From contig NZ_JAAGKM010000010.1 in the NCBI RefSeq assembly GCF_019308355.1, forward strand, positions 16,302 through 80,301: a DNA stretch of 64,000 nucleotides, read 5' to 3'. Below are positions 10,439 through 19,056 of the stretch, piece after piece (the stretch's first letter is position 1; each line of letters starts with the position of its first letter). The notes under the pieces were generated by a model. It was not told where the DNA came from. It ran no database searches and saw only the letters and a program-made list of their open reading frames with translations. A program made the position numbers and the translations under genes. This DNA comes from Empedobacter falsenii. GTDB taxonomy: Bacteria > Bacteroidota > Bacteroidia > Flavobacteriales > Weeksellaceae.

Positions 10439-11170
10439 ATGAAAAAGACATTTACTCTCATAGCATTTACAGTGTTTCTTGTAAATTCTTATAGCCAAAA
10501 AGGACCGAATATATCTTCGGAAATTGAGAATTCTGTATTGTTGAATGATTACAATGTAACGATTCAACAACGATTAAGAACTATAGAATTGAATCTTCAA
10601 GAAGTTGTTTTTTCTGAAAAATTTATCAATTCTACGAATGGTAAAGAATATATTTTTACAATAAAAAGTGACAAAAATGATGAGTTGTATAACGAATTTA
10701 CTAAGATTGATACAAGCAAATCTTTGCAAAAATTAGATTATGCGCCATTTAATATTACAACTATTACAAAGAATGAAACGGAAAAGAAAAGAGTTTTTTA
10801 TAACGAAGATTTAGAGAATTTTTTCAATAAAATTAAAAGTCAATATTCGCAAGATATTTACAATTTTATGAGAGAACTTCCATCAGGAAAATATTCGTAC
10901 GATTTTAAAATTAATCAGCGAATAAAAGATGATTCTCAGAAAACAAATCTTGTAAAACAGGTTGAAAAAGTATTGACAGAACAAAATGCTTTGAATGATA
11001 ATCCATTTGAACAGCCACTAATCTTAGTGAATAAAAAAGAAAAATTTTACAATCAGCTTGAAGAATTGGATGCCTCAATACAACCAACAATTAACTATCT
11101 TGATCAAAAAACAGCTAAATCTACATATTTTGGCTATTTCAAAAATGGTGTAGTTTTGATTACTTATTAA
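10439..11170 (+). CDS. Secreted protein of unknown function
   Basis: 243 residues with a clear signal peptide (MKKTFTLIAFTVFLVNSYSQ) and a mature region rich in Lys, Asn and Glu. I recognise no domain. The middle looks mostly helical and polar (about residues 110-190, charged repeats such as NFFNKIKSQYSQDIYNF), and there are no further membrane segments. It stands alone between two terminators, so it is probably transcribed by itself. A periplasmic or surface location is inferred from the signal peptide only. Confidence 0.75.
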   Translation: MKKTFTLIAFTVFLVNSYSQKGPNISSEIENSVLLNDYNVTIQQRLRTIELNLQEVVFSEKFINSTNGKEYIFTIKSDKNDELYNEFTKIDTSKSLQKLDYAPFNITTITKNETEKKRVFYNEDLENFFNKIKSQYSQDIYNFMRELPSGKYSYDFKINQRIKDDSQKTNLVKQVEKVLTEQNALNDNPFEQPLILVNKKEKFYNQLEELDASIQPTINYLDQKTAKSTYFGYFKNGVVLITY

Positions 11171-11181
11171 TAGTTACACAT

Positions 11182-11213
11182 AAAAAAAGCAATCCAATTG
11201 GATTGCTTTTTTT
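11182..11213. terminator. Bidirectional intrinsic terminator
   Basis: A near-perfect palindrome (AAAAAAGCAATCC / GGATTGCTTTTTT around AATT) between convergent genes has T-runs on both strands. Confidence 0.9.
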
Positions 11214-11231
11214 ATTATTATATGAAATTGA

Positions 11232-12815
11232 TTAATTCACTTTACTTAATGTACGAACTCTAATTTCTTGTAAAACATCTTCTACAGACATTCCTACATA
11301 TGCACCTTCTTCTACAATTGGGTACAATTGATCATAAGACATAATACGCGTATTGTCGATACGTAAATTTACGTGAGAACGATTGAAATCTCTGTGAGAT
11401 TTAACACCTGTTGCAGAAATTAATTCAGATAATATATGCATTGTTTTCTTGTGGAAATTATACATACGAGTTGCTTTATCTTCTACATCTAACCCTTTCA
11501 TCAATTCACGATCTTGGGTCGCAACACCAACTGGACATGTATTTGTATTACATTGTAAAGCTTGGATACATCCTACAGCCATCATCATAGCACGAGCCGA
11601 ATAAACTAAATCTGCACCAATCGCCATTGCACGAGCAATGTGGAAAGAAGAAATAATTTTTCCAGAAGCTACAACACGAATATCTTTTTTAAGACCATAA
11701 CCACGTAAAGTATCAACTGCGAAAGCTAAACCATCTAACAAAGGCATACCTAGAGAGTTAGAGAACTCTACAGGAGCAGCTCCAGTTCCACCTTCACCAC
11801 CGTCAATTGCGATATAATCTGGTTTGATACCCGTTTTAATCATTGCTTCACAAATTTCGATAAACTCACGTTTAATCCCTATACACAATTTGAAACCAAC
11901 TGGTTTTCCACCTGATAATTCTCTTAATTGTTTGATGAAATGTAACATTCCTTCTGCATCAGAGAAAGCTGAGTGAGATGGAGGAGAATCAACAGTTGTA
12001 TATGGTTCTACAGCACGAATCTTAGCGATTTCTGGAGTATTTTTATTTGCTGGTAAAATTCCTCCGTGACCTGGTTTTGCACCTTGAGAAATTTTCAACT
12101 CAATCATTTTTACATTTGGTAAAGTAGCACGCTCTACATACTTATCTGGATCGAAACCACCATCAGCTGCACGACATCCAAAATATCCTGTACCAATTTG
12201 CCAAATCAAATCTCCACCTGGCTGTAAGTGATATGGAGAAATTCCCCCTTCACCTGTATTGTGCGCAAAGTTTCCTAATTTGGCTCCTTTGTTCATTGCT
12301 AATACAGCATTTTCACTTAACGAACCGAAAGACATTGCAGAAATGTTTAATAAACTTGCTAAATAAGGTTGTTTACATTCGCTTCCACCAACTTTTACAC
12401 GTGGATCATCAGCATGTTTGATTTTTCCTGCATACATCGAGTGATTTAACCACTCATATCCTGGTTCATAAACATCTAATTGCGTCCCAAAAGGAACTGT
12501 GTCAATTACATTTTTTGCACGACGATACACCATACTACGCATCAAACGGTCAATAGGCTTTCCTTCAGTATCCGTTTCAACAAAGTATTGCATAATTTCT
12601 GGACGAATACTTTCTAACAAATAACGTCCATGTCCAATAATTGGAAAGTTTCTTCTGATAGCGTGCTTTGTTTGCGAGATATCTGCAAATCCTAAAGCAA
12701 TCAAAGGAAGAATAATTATTAAAGACCATAAGATACCTGGCCAAAAATAAGAGATTACTCCAATTGCAACAAGAGTAACGATAGATCCTACTACGAAAAG
12801 TTGTCTTACTTTCAT
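11232..12815 (-). CDS. FMN-binding glutamate synthase family protein
   Basis: 527-residue stand-alone version of the FMN/iron-sulphur domain of glutamate synthase. The N-terminus has two membrane helices (about residues 5-20 and 27-44), so it is membrane-attached. The central barrel shows the family blocks (MSFGSLSENAVLAMNKGA, GEGGISPYH, PGHGGILP, YIAIDGGEGGTGAAP). Near residue 425 the segment CIQALQCNTNTCPVG carries the three cysteines that bind the 3Fe-4S cluster. There is no amidotransferase domain, so glutamine-dependent glutamate synthesis is not expected, and the true substrate of this subgroup is unclear. It is a single-gene unit. Confidence 0.9.
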   Translation of the reverse strand: MKVRQLFVVGSIVTLVAIGVISYFWPGILWSLIIILPLIALGFADISQTKHAIRRNFPIIGHGRYLLESIRPEIMQYFVETDTEGKPIDRLMRSMVYRRAKNVIDTVPFGTQLDVYEPGYEWLNHSMYAGKIKHADDPRVKVGGSECKQPYLASLLNISAMSFGSLSENAVLAMNKGAKLGNFAHNTGEGGISPYHLQPGGDLIWQIGTGYFGCRAADGGFDPDKYVERATLPNVKMIELKISQGAKPGHGGILPANKNTPEIAKIRAVEPYTTVDSPPSHSAFSDAEGMLHFIKQLRELSGGKPVGFKLCIGIKREFIEICEAMIKTGIKPDYIAIDGGEGGTGAAPVEFSNSLGMPLLDGLAFAVDTLRGYGLKKDIRVVASGKIISSFHIARAMAIGADLVYSARAMMMAVGCIQALQCNTNTCPVGVATQDRELMKGLDVEDKATRMYNFHKKTMHILSELISATGVKSHRDFNRSHVNLRIDNTRIMSYDQLYPIVEEGAYVGMSVEDVLQEIRVRTLSKVN

Positions 12816-12854
12816 AAGTAAAAATTTAAATGATTTTGATTAAAAATTTGGTGT

Positions 12855-12862
12855 CAAATATA
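12855..12862 (-). promoter_or_regulatory. Candidate -7 element for the glutamate-synthase-like gene
   Basis: On the minus strand TATATTTG is an exact match to TANNTTTG, 40 bp before the start codon at 12815. Confidence 0.45.
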
Positions 12863-13047
12863 TCTAAAAAAACTCGGTTTAACGCCTATATTTCTGAAAT
12901 AATTTCTTTTAAATTGTTGATTTCAAACGTTAGAGAAAACCCATTATTTCAAATAAGTTAACAATTATCTAATGTAGTGAAATAAAATGAAATATTATTT
13001 AGATTTTTTTAAAAGATGTTCAAACTTTTTGAGAAATGTCAAAAGAA

Positions 13048-14631
13048 TTATTCTTTGTAAACTCTCGTTAAATCCAATAATTTGATTGGTCCCATCGAAA
13101 AATTCTTAACTTTTTTATTCAAAAATAACGTTGTTTGATCATAAAATAATGGCAAAATTGGAGCGTTTTGCATCATCAATGCATCCATTTTTTGATAAAT
13201 TTTGGCACGTTCGTCTAGATTATTGGTCAAAAATGCTTGTTCGTACATTTTATCAAATTCACCATTTTTGTAATGTGAATAATTTGGACCTTCTGGCGCA
13301 AAGTTTTTCGAATAATATAAAGACAAAAAGTTTTCGGCATCTGGATAATCTGCTCCCCAATTTGCGCGGAACAACGTAAATTTTCCCGTTGCTTTTCCAT
13401 CGCGCATCGTTGGTCCAGGTACAACATTCACTTTTATTGGTAAGCCTAATTTTGCCATTTCTGCCGCAATATATTCACAAACATCTACATATTCTTGCAC
13501 AGTTGTCAGCTCGATTGGTACAATTTTTTCGTTCGTTTTTTTATAGCTATTGATTAGTTCACGTGCTTTTTCGGGAGAATATTTGTAACCACTTTCTGGC
13601 GAATAACCTGGTAAACCTTTCGGAATGAAACCTCCATCTGCTTCAAAAGCTTGACCTTTCATCATATATTTGATGATTTTGTTTTTATCAACTCCATAAT
13701 TTAATGCTTGACGCAATTTCAAATCAACTGCATTGGGCGCATCAAGATAAAAACATAAATAAACGGTACTTAAATAAGGAACTTTTTGAATCGTTAAAAT
13801 ATTTGAATATTTTGGATTCAAATCTCCGATTGGATTTAAAATTTCATCTTTATAAGAAGGATCCAAATCTGCCATCATATCCAAATTACCTTTGATTAAT
13901 TCTAAAAATTCTGAATTTTTCTCTGGTAAAAATGATAAATTAACCGCTTCTAAATATGGTAAACGTTGTCCTTTTTCATCAAACTCGAAATACTTTGGAT
14001 TTTTTCTAAAAACCATTTTCACATTATCTTCCCAAATCTTAAATTGAAAAGGGCCTGTACCAATTGGATGTTTCAAGAATTCATCGTTTCCATTTTTGAA
14101 TAATTCTTTCGGAACAACCGAAGCATATTTCATCGAAATTAATCCCAAAAATGCAGGATAAGCCTCTTTTAATTTAATTTCAAAAAGTGTATCATTTATC
14201 GCTTTATATGAATCAATATTATTCATAATCCAACCTCCAGAACCTCCAGCTTTCGGATCTTTTAAACGATTAAAACTATACTCGAAATCTGAAGCCGTTA
14301 CAATTCGAGTCGAATCTTTTCCGAAAGCTTCATGTTTATGAAAAAAAACATCATTTCTCAAAGTAAAAGAATACGTTTTTCCATCTTCAGAAATTGTCCA
14401 AAATTTTGCAATATCTGGCTGAATTTCTAGTTCGTTATCAATCTTCACTAAACTATTGTACATTAAATTGCATGCCCAATTATTGGCTTGTGTACGTGCA
14501 TTGATAGGATCTAAAGAAGAAATATTATCGTAACGATTTAATTTAAATACTTTGTTTTCATCGATTTCAATTTTCTTAGAACACGAAAATATTGAAACGA
14601 ATAACATAATGTAGATAAAGTATTTAGTCAT
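13048..14631 (-). CDS. ABC transporter substrate-binding lipoprotein, peptide type (SBP family 5)
   Basis: A lipoprotein signal ends in the lipobox FSCS (C17). The 527-residue mature protein has the oligopeptide/dipeptide-binding fold of family 5: KLNRYDNISSLDPINART near the start, TASDFEYSFNRLKDP near 110, HPIGTGPFQFKIWED near 190, and LRQALNYGVDKNKI near 310. It would capture peptides in the periplasm for an Opp/Dpp permease. No permease or ATPase gene is next to it, so the transport partners must be elsewhere. It is divergent from mtaB with a 59-bp gap, which leaves room for two short promoters. Confidence 0.92.
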   Translation of the reverse strand: MTKYFIYIMLFVSIFSCSKKIEIDENKVFKLNRYDNISSLDPINARTQANNWACNLMYNSLVKIDNELEIQPDIAKFWTISEDGKTYSFTLRNDVFFHKHEAFGKDSTRIVTASDFEYSFNRLKDPKAGGSGGWIMNNIDSYKAINDTLFEIKLKEAYPAFLGLISMKYASVVPKELFKNGNDEFLKHPIGTGPFQFKIWEDNVKMVFRKNPKYFEFDEKGQRLPYLEAVNLSFLPEKNSEFLELIKGNLDMMADLDPSYKDEILNPIGDLNPKYSNILTIQKVPYLSTVYLCFYLDAPNAVDLKLRQALNYGVDKNKIIKYMMKGQAFEADGGFIPKGLPGYSPESGYKYSPEKARELINSYKKTNEKIVPIELTTVQEYVDVCEYIAAEMAKLGLPIKVNVVPGPTMRDGKATGKFTLFRANWGADYPDAENFLSLYYSKNFAPEGPNYSHYKNGEFDKMYEQAFLTNNLDERAKIYQKMDALMMQNAPILPLFYDQTTLFLNKKVKNFSMGPIKLLDLTRVYKE

Positions 14632-14677
14632 TTTGAATAGCTGATTTATTTATGTTTCAAAACTATGGATAATTTCT

Positions 14678-14685
14678 TAAATTTG
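14678..14685 (+). promoter_or_regulatory. Candidate -7 element for mtaB
   Basis: TAAATTTG matches TANNTTTG and ends only 5 bp before the ATG at 14691. If it is used, the transcript would be nearly leaderless. Confidence 0.4.
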
Positions 14686-14690
14686 CAGCT

Positions 14691-16028
14691 ATGAATAATC
14701 AAACTAAAACAGTTGCATTTCATACATTGGGATGTAAACTTAATTTTTCTGAAACTTCGACGATCGCAAGAAACTTGAAAGATAATGGATATCAGAAGGT
14801 TGAGTTTACAGATTCTGCGAATGTGTACGTGATAAATACATGTTCGGTAACCGCAAATGCAGACAAAGAGTGCAGAACGATTGTGAAAAATGCAATGAAA
14901 GCAAATCCAGAAGGTTTTGTTGTCGTTGTAGGTTGTTATGCGCAGTTGAAACCGCAAGAAATTGCGGAAATGGAAGGTGTTGATTTGGTTTTAGGAGCTG
15001 CAGAAAAATTTAATATTGCTGAATATTTAGACGATATCAATAAAAAAGAAGAAACAATTGTACATTCTTGTGAGATTGAAGAAGCCGATTTTTACGTTGG
15101 TTCATACTCAATCGGTGATCGTACGCGTGCTTTTTTGAAAGTGCAAGATGGTTGCGACTACAAATGTACGTATTGTACAATTCCTTTGGCTCGTGGAATT
15201 TCGCGTTCAGATACAGTAGAAAATGTTATCAAAAATGCGAATGAAATTGCACAAAAAGGAATCAAAGAAATTGTATTAACGGGTGTAAATATTGGTGATT
15301 ACGGTAAAGGTGAATTCGGGAATAAAAAACACGAACATACTTTCTTGGAATTGGTACAAGAATTAGATCAAGTTGATGCGATAGAACGAATCAGAATTTC
15401 TTCGATTGAACCAAATTTATTAAAAAATGAAACAATTGATTTTGTTTCAAAAAGTAATCGATTTGTTCCGCATTTCCATATTCCATTACAATCTGGTAGC
15501 GATGAGATTTTGAAGAAAATGAAACGTCGTTATTTATCTAATCTTTATTTAGATCGTGTAACAAAAATTCGCGAAGTGATGCCAAATGCGTGTATTGGTG
15601 TAGATGTAATTGTTGGTTTTCCAGGAGAAACAGAAGAATTGTTTATGGAAACATATAATTTCTTAAACGAATTACCAATTAGCTATTTACATGTATTTAC
15701 TTATTCGGAGCGTGATAATACAGAAGCGATCGAATTTGAAGGAGTTGTAGATCAAGGAGAACGTAAACGTCGTAATAAAATGTTACGAATTTTATCAGAG
15801 AAAAAACGTCAAGCTTTTTATCAGTCTCAATTAAATTCTACTCAAAAAGTGCTTTGGGAACATGATAATAAAGACGGGAAAATGTTTGGTTTTACAGAAA
15901 ATTATGTAAAAGTTCAGACAGATTTTAATCCTGAATTAGTCAACGAAACGCAAATTGTAGATTTGGTTAGAATCAATCACAATGGAATTGTTGAAGTGAA
16001 AATTCAAGAGTTAGAATTAGCAAAATAA
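14691..16028 (+). CDS. mtaB: tRNA (N6-threonylcarbamoyladenosine(37)-C2)-methylthiotransferase MtaB
   Basis: Radical-SAM enzyme that adds a methylthio group to t6A37 in ANN-decoding tRNAs. The N-terminal UPF0004 domain has its three cluster cysteines (C15 in HTLGCKLN, C51 in NTCSVT, C82 in VVGCYAQ). The radical-SAM motif CX3CX2C is C155, C159 and C162 (DGCDYKCTYC). A TRAM-like tail closes the protein (about 380-445). Length is normal at 445 residues. HTLGCKLN rather than a MiaB- or RimO-type start supports MtaB. It is a single-gene unit ending at a terminator. Confidence 0.95.
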   Translation: MNNQTKTVAFHTLGCKLNFSETSTIARNLKDNGYQKVEFTDSANVYVINTCSVTANADKECRTIVKNAMKANPEGFVVVVGCYAQLKPQEIAEMEGVDLVLGAAEKFNIAEYLDDINKKEETIVHSCEIEEADFYVGSYSIGDRTRAFLKVQDGCDYKCTYCTIPLARGISRSDTVENVIKNANEIAQKGIKEIVLTGVNIGDYGKGEFGNKKHEHTFLELVQELDQVDAIERIRISSIEPNLLKNETIDFVSKSNRFVPHFHIPLQSGSDEILKKMKRRYLSNLYLDRVTKIREVMPNACIGVDVIVGFPGETEELFMETYNFLNELPISYLHVFTYSERDNTEAIEFEGVVDQGERKRRNKMLRILSEKKRQAFYQSQLNSTQKVLWEHDNKDGKMFGFTENYVKVQTDFNPELVNETQIVDLVRINHNGIVEVKIQELELAK

Positions 16029-16045
16029 AATTGTAAATATTAGTT

Positions 16046-16084
16046 AAAAAGAAGTTCATGTATTTTGAGCTTCTTTTTTTTTTG
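16046..16084 (+). terminator. Intrinsic terminator of mtaB
   Basis: A stem AAAGAAGTTC / GAGCTTCTTT with one G-U pair and a 9-base loop is followed by a long T-run. Confidence 0.85.
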
Positions 16085-16139
16085 ATTTACCTTTACATTT
16101 AGGAATAATAATTGTAGTTTTAAATAAAAAATCAAGGTC

Positions 16140-16670
16140 ATGAAAATTATACACTTTACTTTTATAATTTTGTTGTCATTATTTGTAACAAGCTGTGGAA
16201 CAGTTCAAGTAAGTACAGATTACGACAGATCAGCAAATTTTGCTTCATATAAAACTTATACTTTTCACCAAAAAGGATTAGATAAGTTAAAGGTTAACGA
16301 TTTGGATAAGAATCGACTAATTAAAGCAATTGATGCACAAATGGCTACAAAAGGATTTACAAAAGTAAGTTCTGATGCAGGCTTAGTTATTAATTTATTG
16401 ACAAGTTCTAAAGAACAAGTTTCTGTAAATAATAACAATTGGGGCTACGGTCCTTATGGTTACTATGGCGGATATTACGGCGGAAATAGCGTTTCTTCTT
16501 ATCAAGCAGGAACAATTGTAATAGACATTATTGATGATAAACGTAATATATTGGTTTGGCAAGGTGTTGGTTCTGATCTTAATTTGAGTAATATCAGTGC
16601 TAAAGCGGAAAGAATCCCGAAAGCAATTGAAGAAATTCTTGCTAAATTTCCACCTCAACCAAAGAAATAA
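16140..16670 (+). CDS. DUF4136 lipoprotein
   Basis: 176-residue lipoprotein: signal peptide with lipobox TSCG, then the DUF4136 pattern (VSTDYDRSANFASYKTYTF near the start, NRLIKAIDAQMATKGF, and IVIDIIDDKRNILVWQG near the end). A Gly/Tyr/Asn-rich loop (about residues 98-118, GYGPYGYYGGYYGG) interrupts the domain, as often seen in the family. The domain has no proven function. The mature protein should be membrane-bound on the periplasmic side or at the surface. It is a single-gene unit with its own terminator. Confidence 0.88.
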   Translation: MKIIHFTFIILLSLFVTSCGTVQVSTDYDRSANFASYKTYTFHQKGLDKLKVNDLDKNRLIKAIDAQMATKGFTKVSSDAGLVINLLTSSKEQVSVNNNNWGYGPYGYYGGYYGGNSVSSYQAGTIVIDIIDDKRNILVWQGVGSDLNLSNISAKAERIPKAIEEILAKFPPQPKK

Positions 16671-16689
16671 ATTTTCGAAAATAATATAG

Positions 16690-16717
16690 AAAGTTCTTCA
16701 TTTGGAGAGCTTTTTTT
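16690..16717 (+). terminator. Intrinsic terminator of the DUF4136 gene
   Basis: A stem AAAGTTCT / AGAGCTTT with one G-U pair is followed by seven T residues. Confidence 0.8.
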
Positions 16718-16775
16718 ATGAAATGAAGTTTGTATTAAAAAAAGCTTTAATTTTGTTAAAATTATACAATAACTT

Positions 16776-17378
16776 ATGAAAAATTTATAAACCAATCTAT
16801 TAAGTTTATTTCTTTTAAGTTTATCTACTTTTTCTTTTGCTCAAATCGAATTTGGAGTTAAAGGAGGTGTTGGACTTAGTAACACAACTATTGTTCATGG
16901 AGTTTCTAAAGAGAGAGTTGGATTTTTAGTTGGAGGAGTTGCAAAATATCAATTAACTACTCGAAACGAAAATCATTATTTACAAGCTGAAGTTTTATAT
17001 ACTACTCAAGGTGAATATTCGTTATATAAAGAAGGTGGAGAGAAATACAAAGCTTTCTTAAATTATATCAATATTCCAATTATGTATAAATACTATTTTG
17101 ATGATCAAGGAAAAGATTTCTTCGTTGAAGGTGGTCCTCAATTAGGTTTCAAAGTATCAGAAAAATTTGATGAAAATGAACCTGAAAGAGAAAATAATGT
17201 TCCAAAATCGTTTGATTTAGCTTTTAATATCGGTGGAGGTTATTCTATTGATAGAAAATACGAAATTAATTTACGCTATCAATATGGTTTAATAGATACT
17301 TACGACTATAAACGTTGGGATAATGGAACAAATCGTTCATCATTTTTAACTTTAGGAATTACATATTTCTTCAAATAA
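16776..17378 (+). pseudogene. Porin-family outer-membrane beta-barrel protein with a nonsense codon at position 5
   Basis: The frame from ATG 16776 reads MKNL-stop-TNLLSLFLLSLSTFSFAQ and then IEFGVKGGVGLSNT, continuing without a break to 17378. Reading through the TAA at 16788-16790 gives a normal signal peptide and a 200-residue barrel of the PorT/outer-membrane beta-barrel type. Repeated aromatic strands end in SSFLTLGITYFFK with a terminal aromatic-Lys. No in-frame ATG, GTG or TTG occurs between the stop and ATG 17082, which already lies past half of the barrel. The gene is therefore probably not translated as an exported protein. A single-base change (TAA from AAA, giving Lys) would explain it. 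Confidence 0.8.
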
Positions 17379-17382
17379 ATTC

Positions 17383-17407
17383 AAAACCGCTTTATAGCGG
17401 TTTTTTT
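17383..17407 (+). terminator. Intrinsic terminator after the porin-like gene
   Basis: A stem AAAACCGCT / AGCGGTTTT with a TTAT loop runs into a T-run. Confidence 0.85.
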
Positions 17408-17432
17408 ATTATCTTGTTTTAAAATTTAGTCA

Positions 17433-18563
17433 ATGAATTTTAAACAAATTATTATTTTAGGTTTTTTCTTAATTAGTAGTAATCTATTTGCACAAAATAC
17501 AATTAAAGGAAAAGTGATTGATGAAAAATCGCTTCCAATTATTAATGCTGAAATCTATGTCGATAATTCTACGATTAAATCAAAAACGAACGAAAAAGGT
17601 GAATTTGAACTAAGTCTTCCTAATGGACAATATAACTTAATTGTTCGTGCAAGTTTGTTTGAAAATTATATTTTGAATGTTAATACAAATCAAATTACAT
17701 TTTATAAAGTAGTTTTAGAACCTGAAGTGGTAGCGTTGCAAGAAACAGTTGTTCAAGCAATATCTAAAGAAGATTGGTTGTATTATTATCAGACTTTTTT
17801 GAAATTGTTTTTGGGAAGTAATGAAGCTGCAAAAAAATGCAAAATAGAAAATTCGAAAGACTTAAGGTTTAAATATGATAAAAATACACGACAATTATCT
17901 GCTACTTCTAGAAATCCTTTAATCATTACAAACAATTACTTAGGTTATAAAATCGAGTATGACTTGGTTGATTTTAATGTTGATTTTAAGTCAAATTATG
18001 TCTTAACTCTTGGAACAGCACTTTTTACTGAGTTAAAATCATCAGCTTCTAAAGAAAAAAAATGGCAAGAAAATCGTCGTAAATCTTATTTAGGAAGTAT
18101 TACTCATTTTATGAAAGCAGTTTATGAGAATAAAATTGAGGAAGAAGGATATGATATAAAACGATTGATTCGCAAGGATAATCCTGAATACATAAAATTT
18201 AAAGAAGAAACTTTGTTAGGAGGTAGAATTGAAGGTAAAGTTCTTCCAAAAATAATTACTTACTTAGTTAATCAAAAAGTTCCATCTGATAGTTTGAAAA
18301 TCGTTGATAATAATAATCAGTATCTTAATTTTAAAGGATTATATTCAGTTGAATATAAAAATGAAAAAGAGGATTTGGACTATGCAAAACAGAATGGTGC
18401 AAAATATATTTCGAACCAACTTTCTATTTTCGCTATAAAAAGCGATTTATTAAAAATTGAAGAAAATGGTACATATTACCATCCTGCTAATTTGGTTGTT
18501 GAAGGATATTGGAGCTGGGAAAAAATAGCAAACATGGTTCCTATGGATTATAAAATTGAGTAA
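17433..18563 (+). CDS. Exported CarboxypepD_reg-like domain protein
   Basis: 376 residues with a signal peptide (IIILGFFLISSNLFAQ) and an N-terminal CarboxypepD_reg-like beta-sandwich (about 22-100: IKGKVIDEKSLPIINAEIYV and NEKGEFELSLPNGQYNLIV). The remaining 270 residues are mixed alpha/beta, without a plug or barrel, so this is not a TonB receptor. Such proteins are common and uncharacterised in Flavobacteriia and probably sit in the periplasm or at the outer membrane. Its 3' end is 10 bp from the convergent cupin remnant. Confidence 0.78.
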   Translation: MNFKQIIILGFFLISSNLFAQNTIKGKVIDEKSLPIINAEIYVDNSTIKSKTNEKGEFELSLPNGQYNLIVRASLFENYILNVNTNQITFYKVVLEPEVVALQETVVQAISKEDWLYYYQTFLKLFLGSNEAAKKCKIENSKDLRFKYDKNTRQLSATSRNPLIITNNYLGYKIEYDLVDFNVDFKSNYVLTLGTALFTELKSSASKEKKWQENRRKSYLGSITHFMKAVYENKIEEEGYDIKRLIRKDNPEYIKFKEETLLGGRIEGKVLPKIITYLVNQKVPSDSLKIVDNNNQYLNFKGLYSVEYKNEKEDLDYAKQNGAKYISNQLSIFAIKSDLLKIEENGTYYHPANLVVEGYWSWEKIANMVPMDYKIE

Positions 18564-18573
18564 TATTTAAAAC

Positions 18574-19056
18574 CTATTTCTTAATTCCATAATATCCATG
18601 ACTTTTCTTTATTGCCCATTTTTCTTTAAAATGAATCCATTTTAGTTGAAAAATCTTGCGCATTAACTTATCTGTATAGCGCATAATAAATACATGATAA
18701 ATGGTATTCATCACTTGAAAAAACTCATTAGGAAAGGCGCGTAAAGACATTGAAAATCCTGCTTCTAAATAACGATTATAATGCCAATAACCACGTGGGA
18801 TAAATAAAGCATCGCCATGATTCATGACAAAATCAAAACCTTTTGCGTGTTTCAAAGCTGGGAATTTTTCGTAATCGGGATGATCATAATCAATTTCGTA
18901 AATTGTATGTACAGAAAGTGGAACTTTATATAAAGCTTTGGATTGTTTTGGATCAAACAACAAAATTCGTTTATCACCTTGAAACTGAAAATGAATAAAA
19001 TCCGTCATGTCAACATCATAATGCATCAAAACTTTAGCTTCACTTCCTCCAAAAAG
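18574..19056 (-). pseudogene. 5'-truncated cupin-like (JmjC-type) domain gene
   Basis: The C-terminal half of a cupin-like/JmjC-fold protein. Family sequence starts at LLFGGSEAKVLMHYDVD and runs through GDALFIPRGYWHY to the stop at 18574. The iron-binding HxD (HYD) and the distal histidine (WHY) are kept, but the N-terminal ~130-140 residues usual for the family are missing. The frame stays open upstream to a TAG near 19109, but those codons do not look like the family, and they overlap the next gene on the other strand. A start at ATG 19026 or TTG 19029 would give a stub of about 150 residues. I read it as a remnant left by the rearrangement that also cut the neighbouring MMPL gene. Confidence 0.72.

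Noticed and set aside
12816..13047. Possible small RNA or gene in the 232-bp gap
   Set aside because: Apart from a promoter-like element for the glutamate-synthase-like gene, no hairpin-terminated unit or coding frame with support is visible.
14646..14957. Minus-strand 103-codon frame over the mtaB start
   Set aside because: It is antisense to the conserved cysteine motifs of MtaB and would overlap its promoter.
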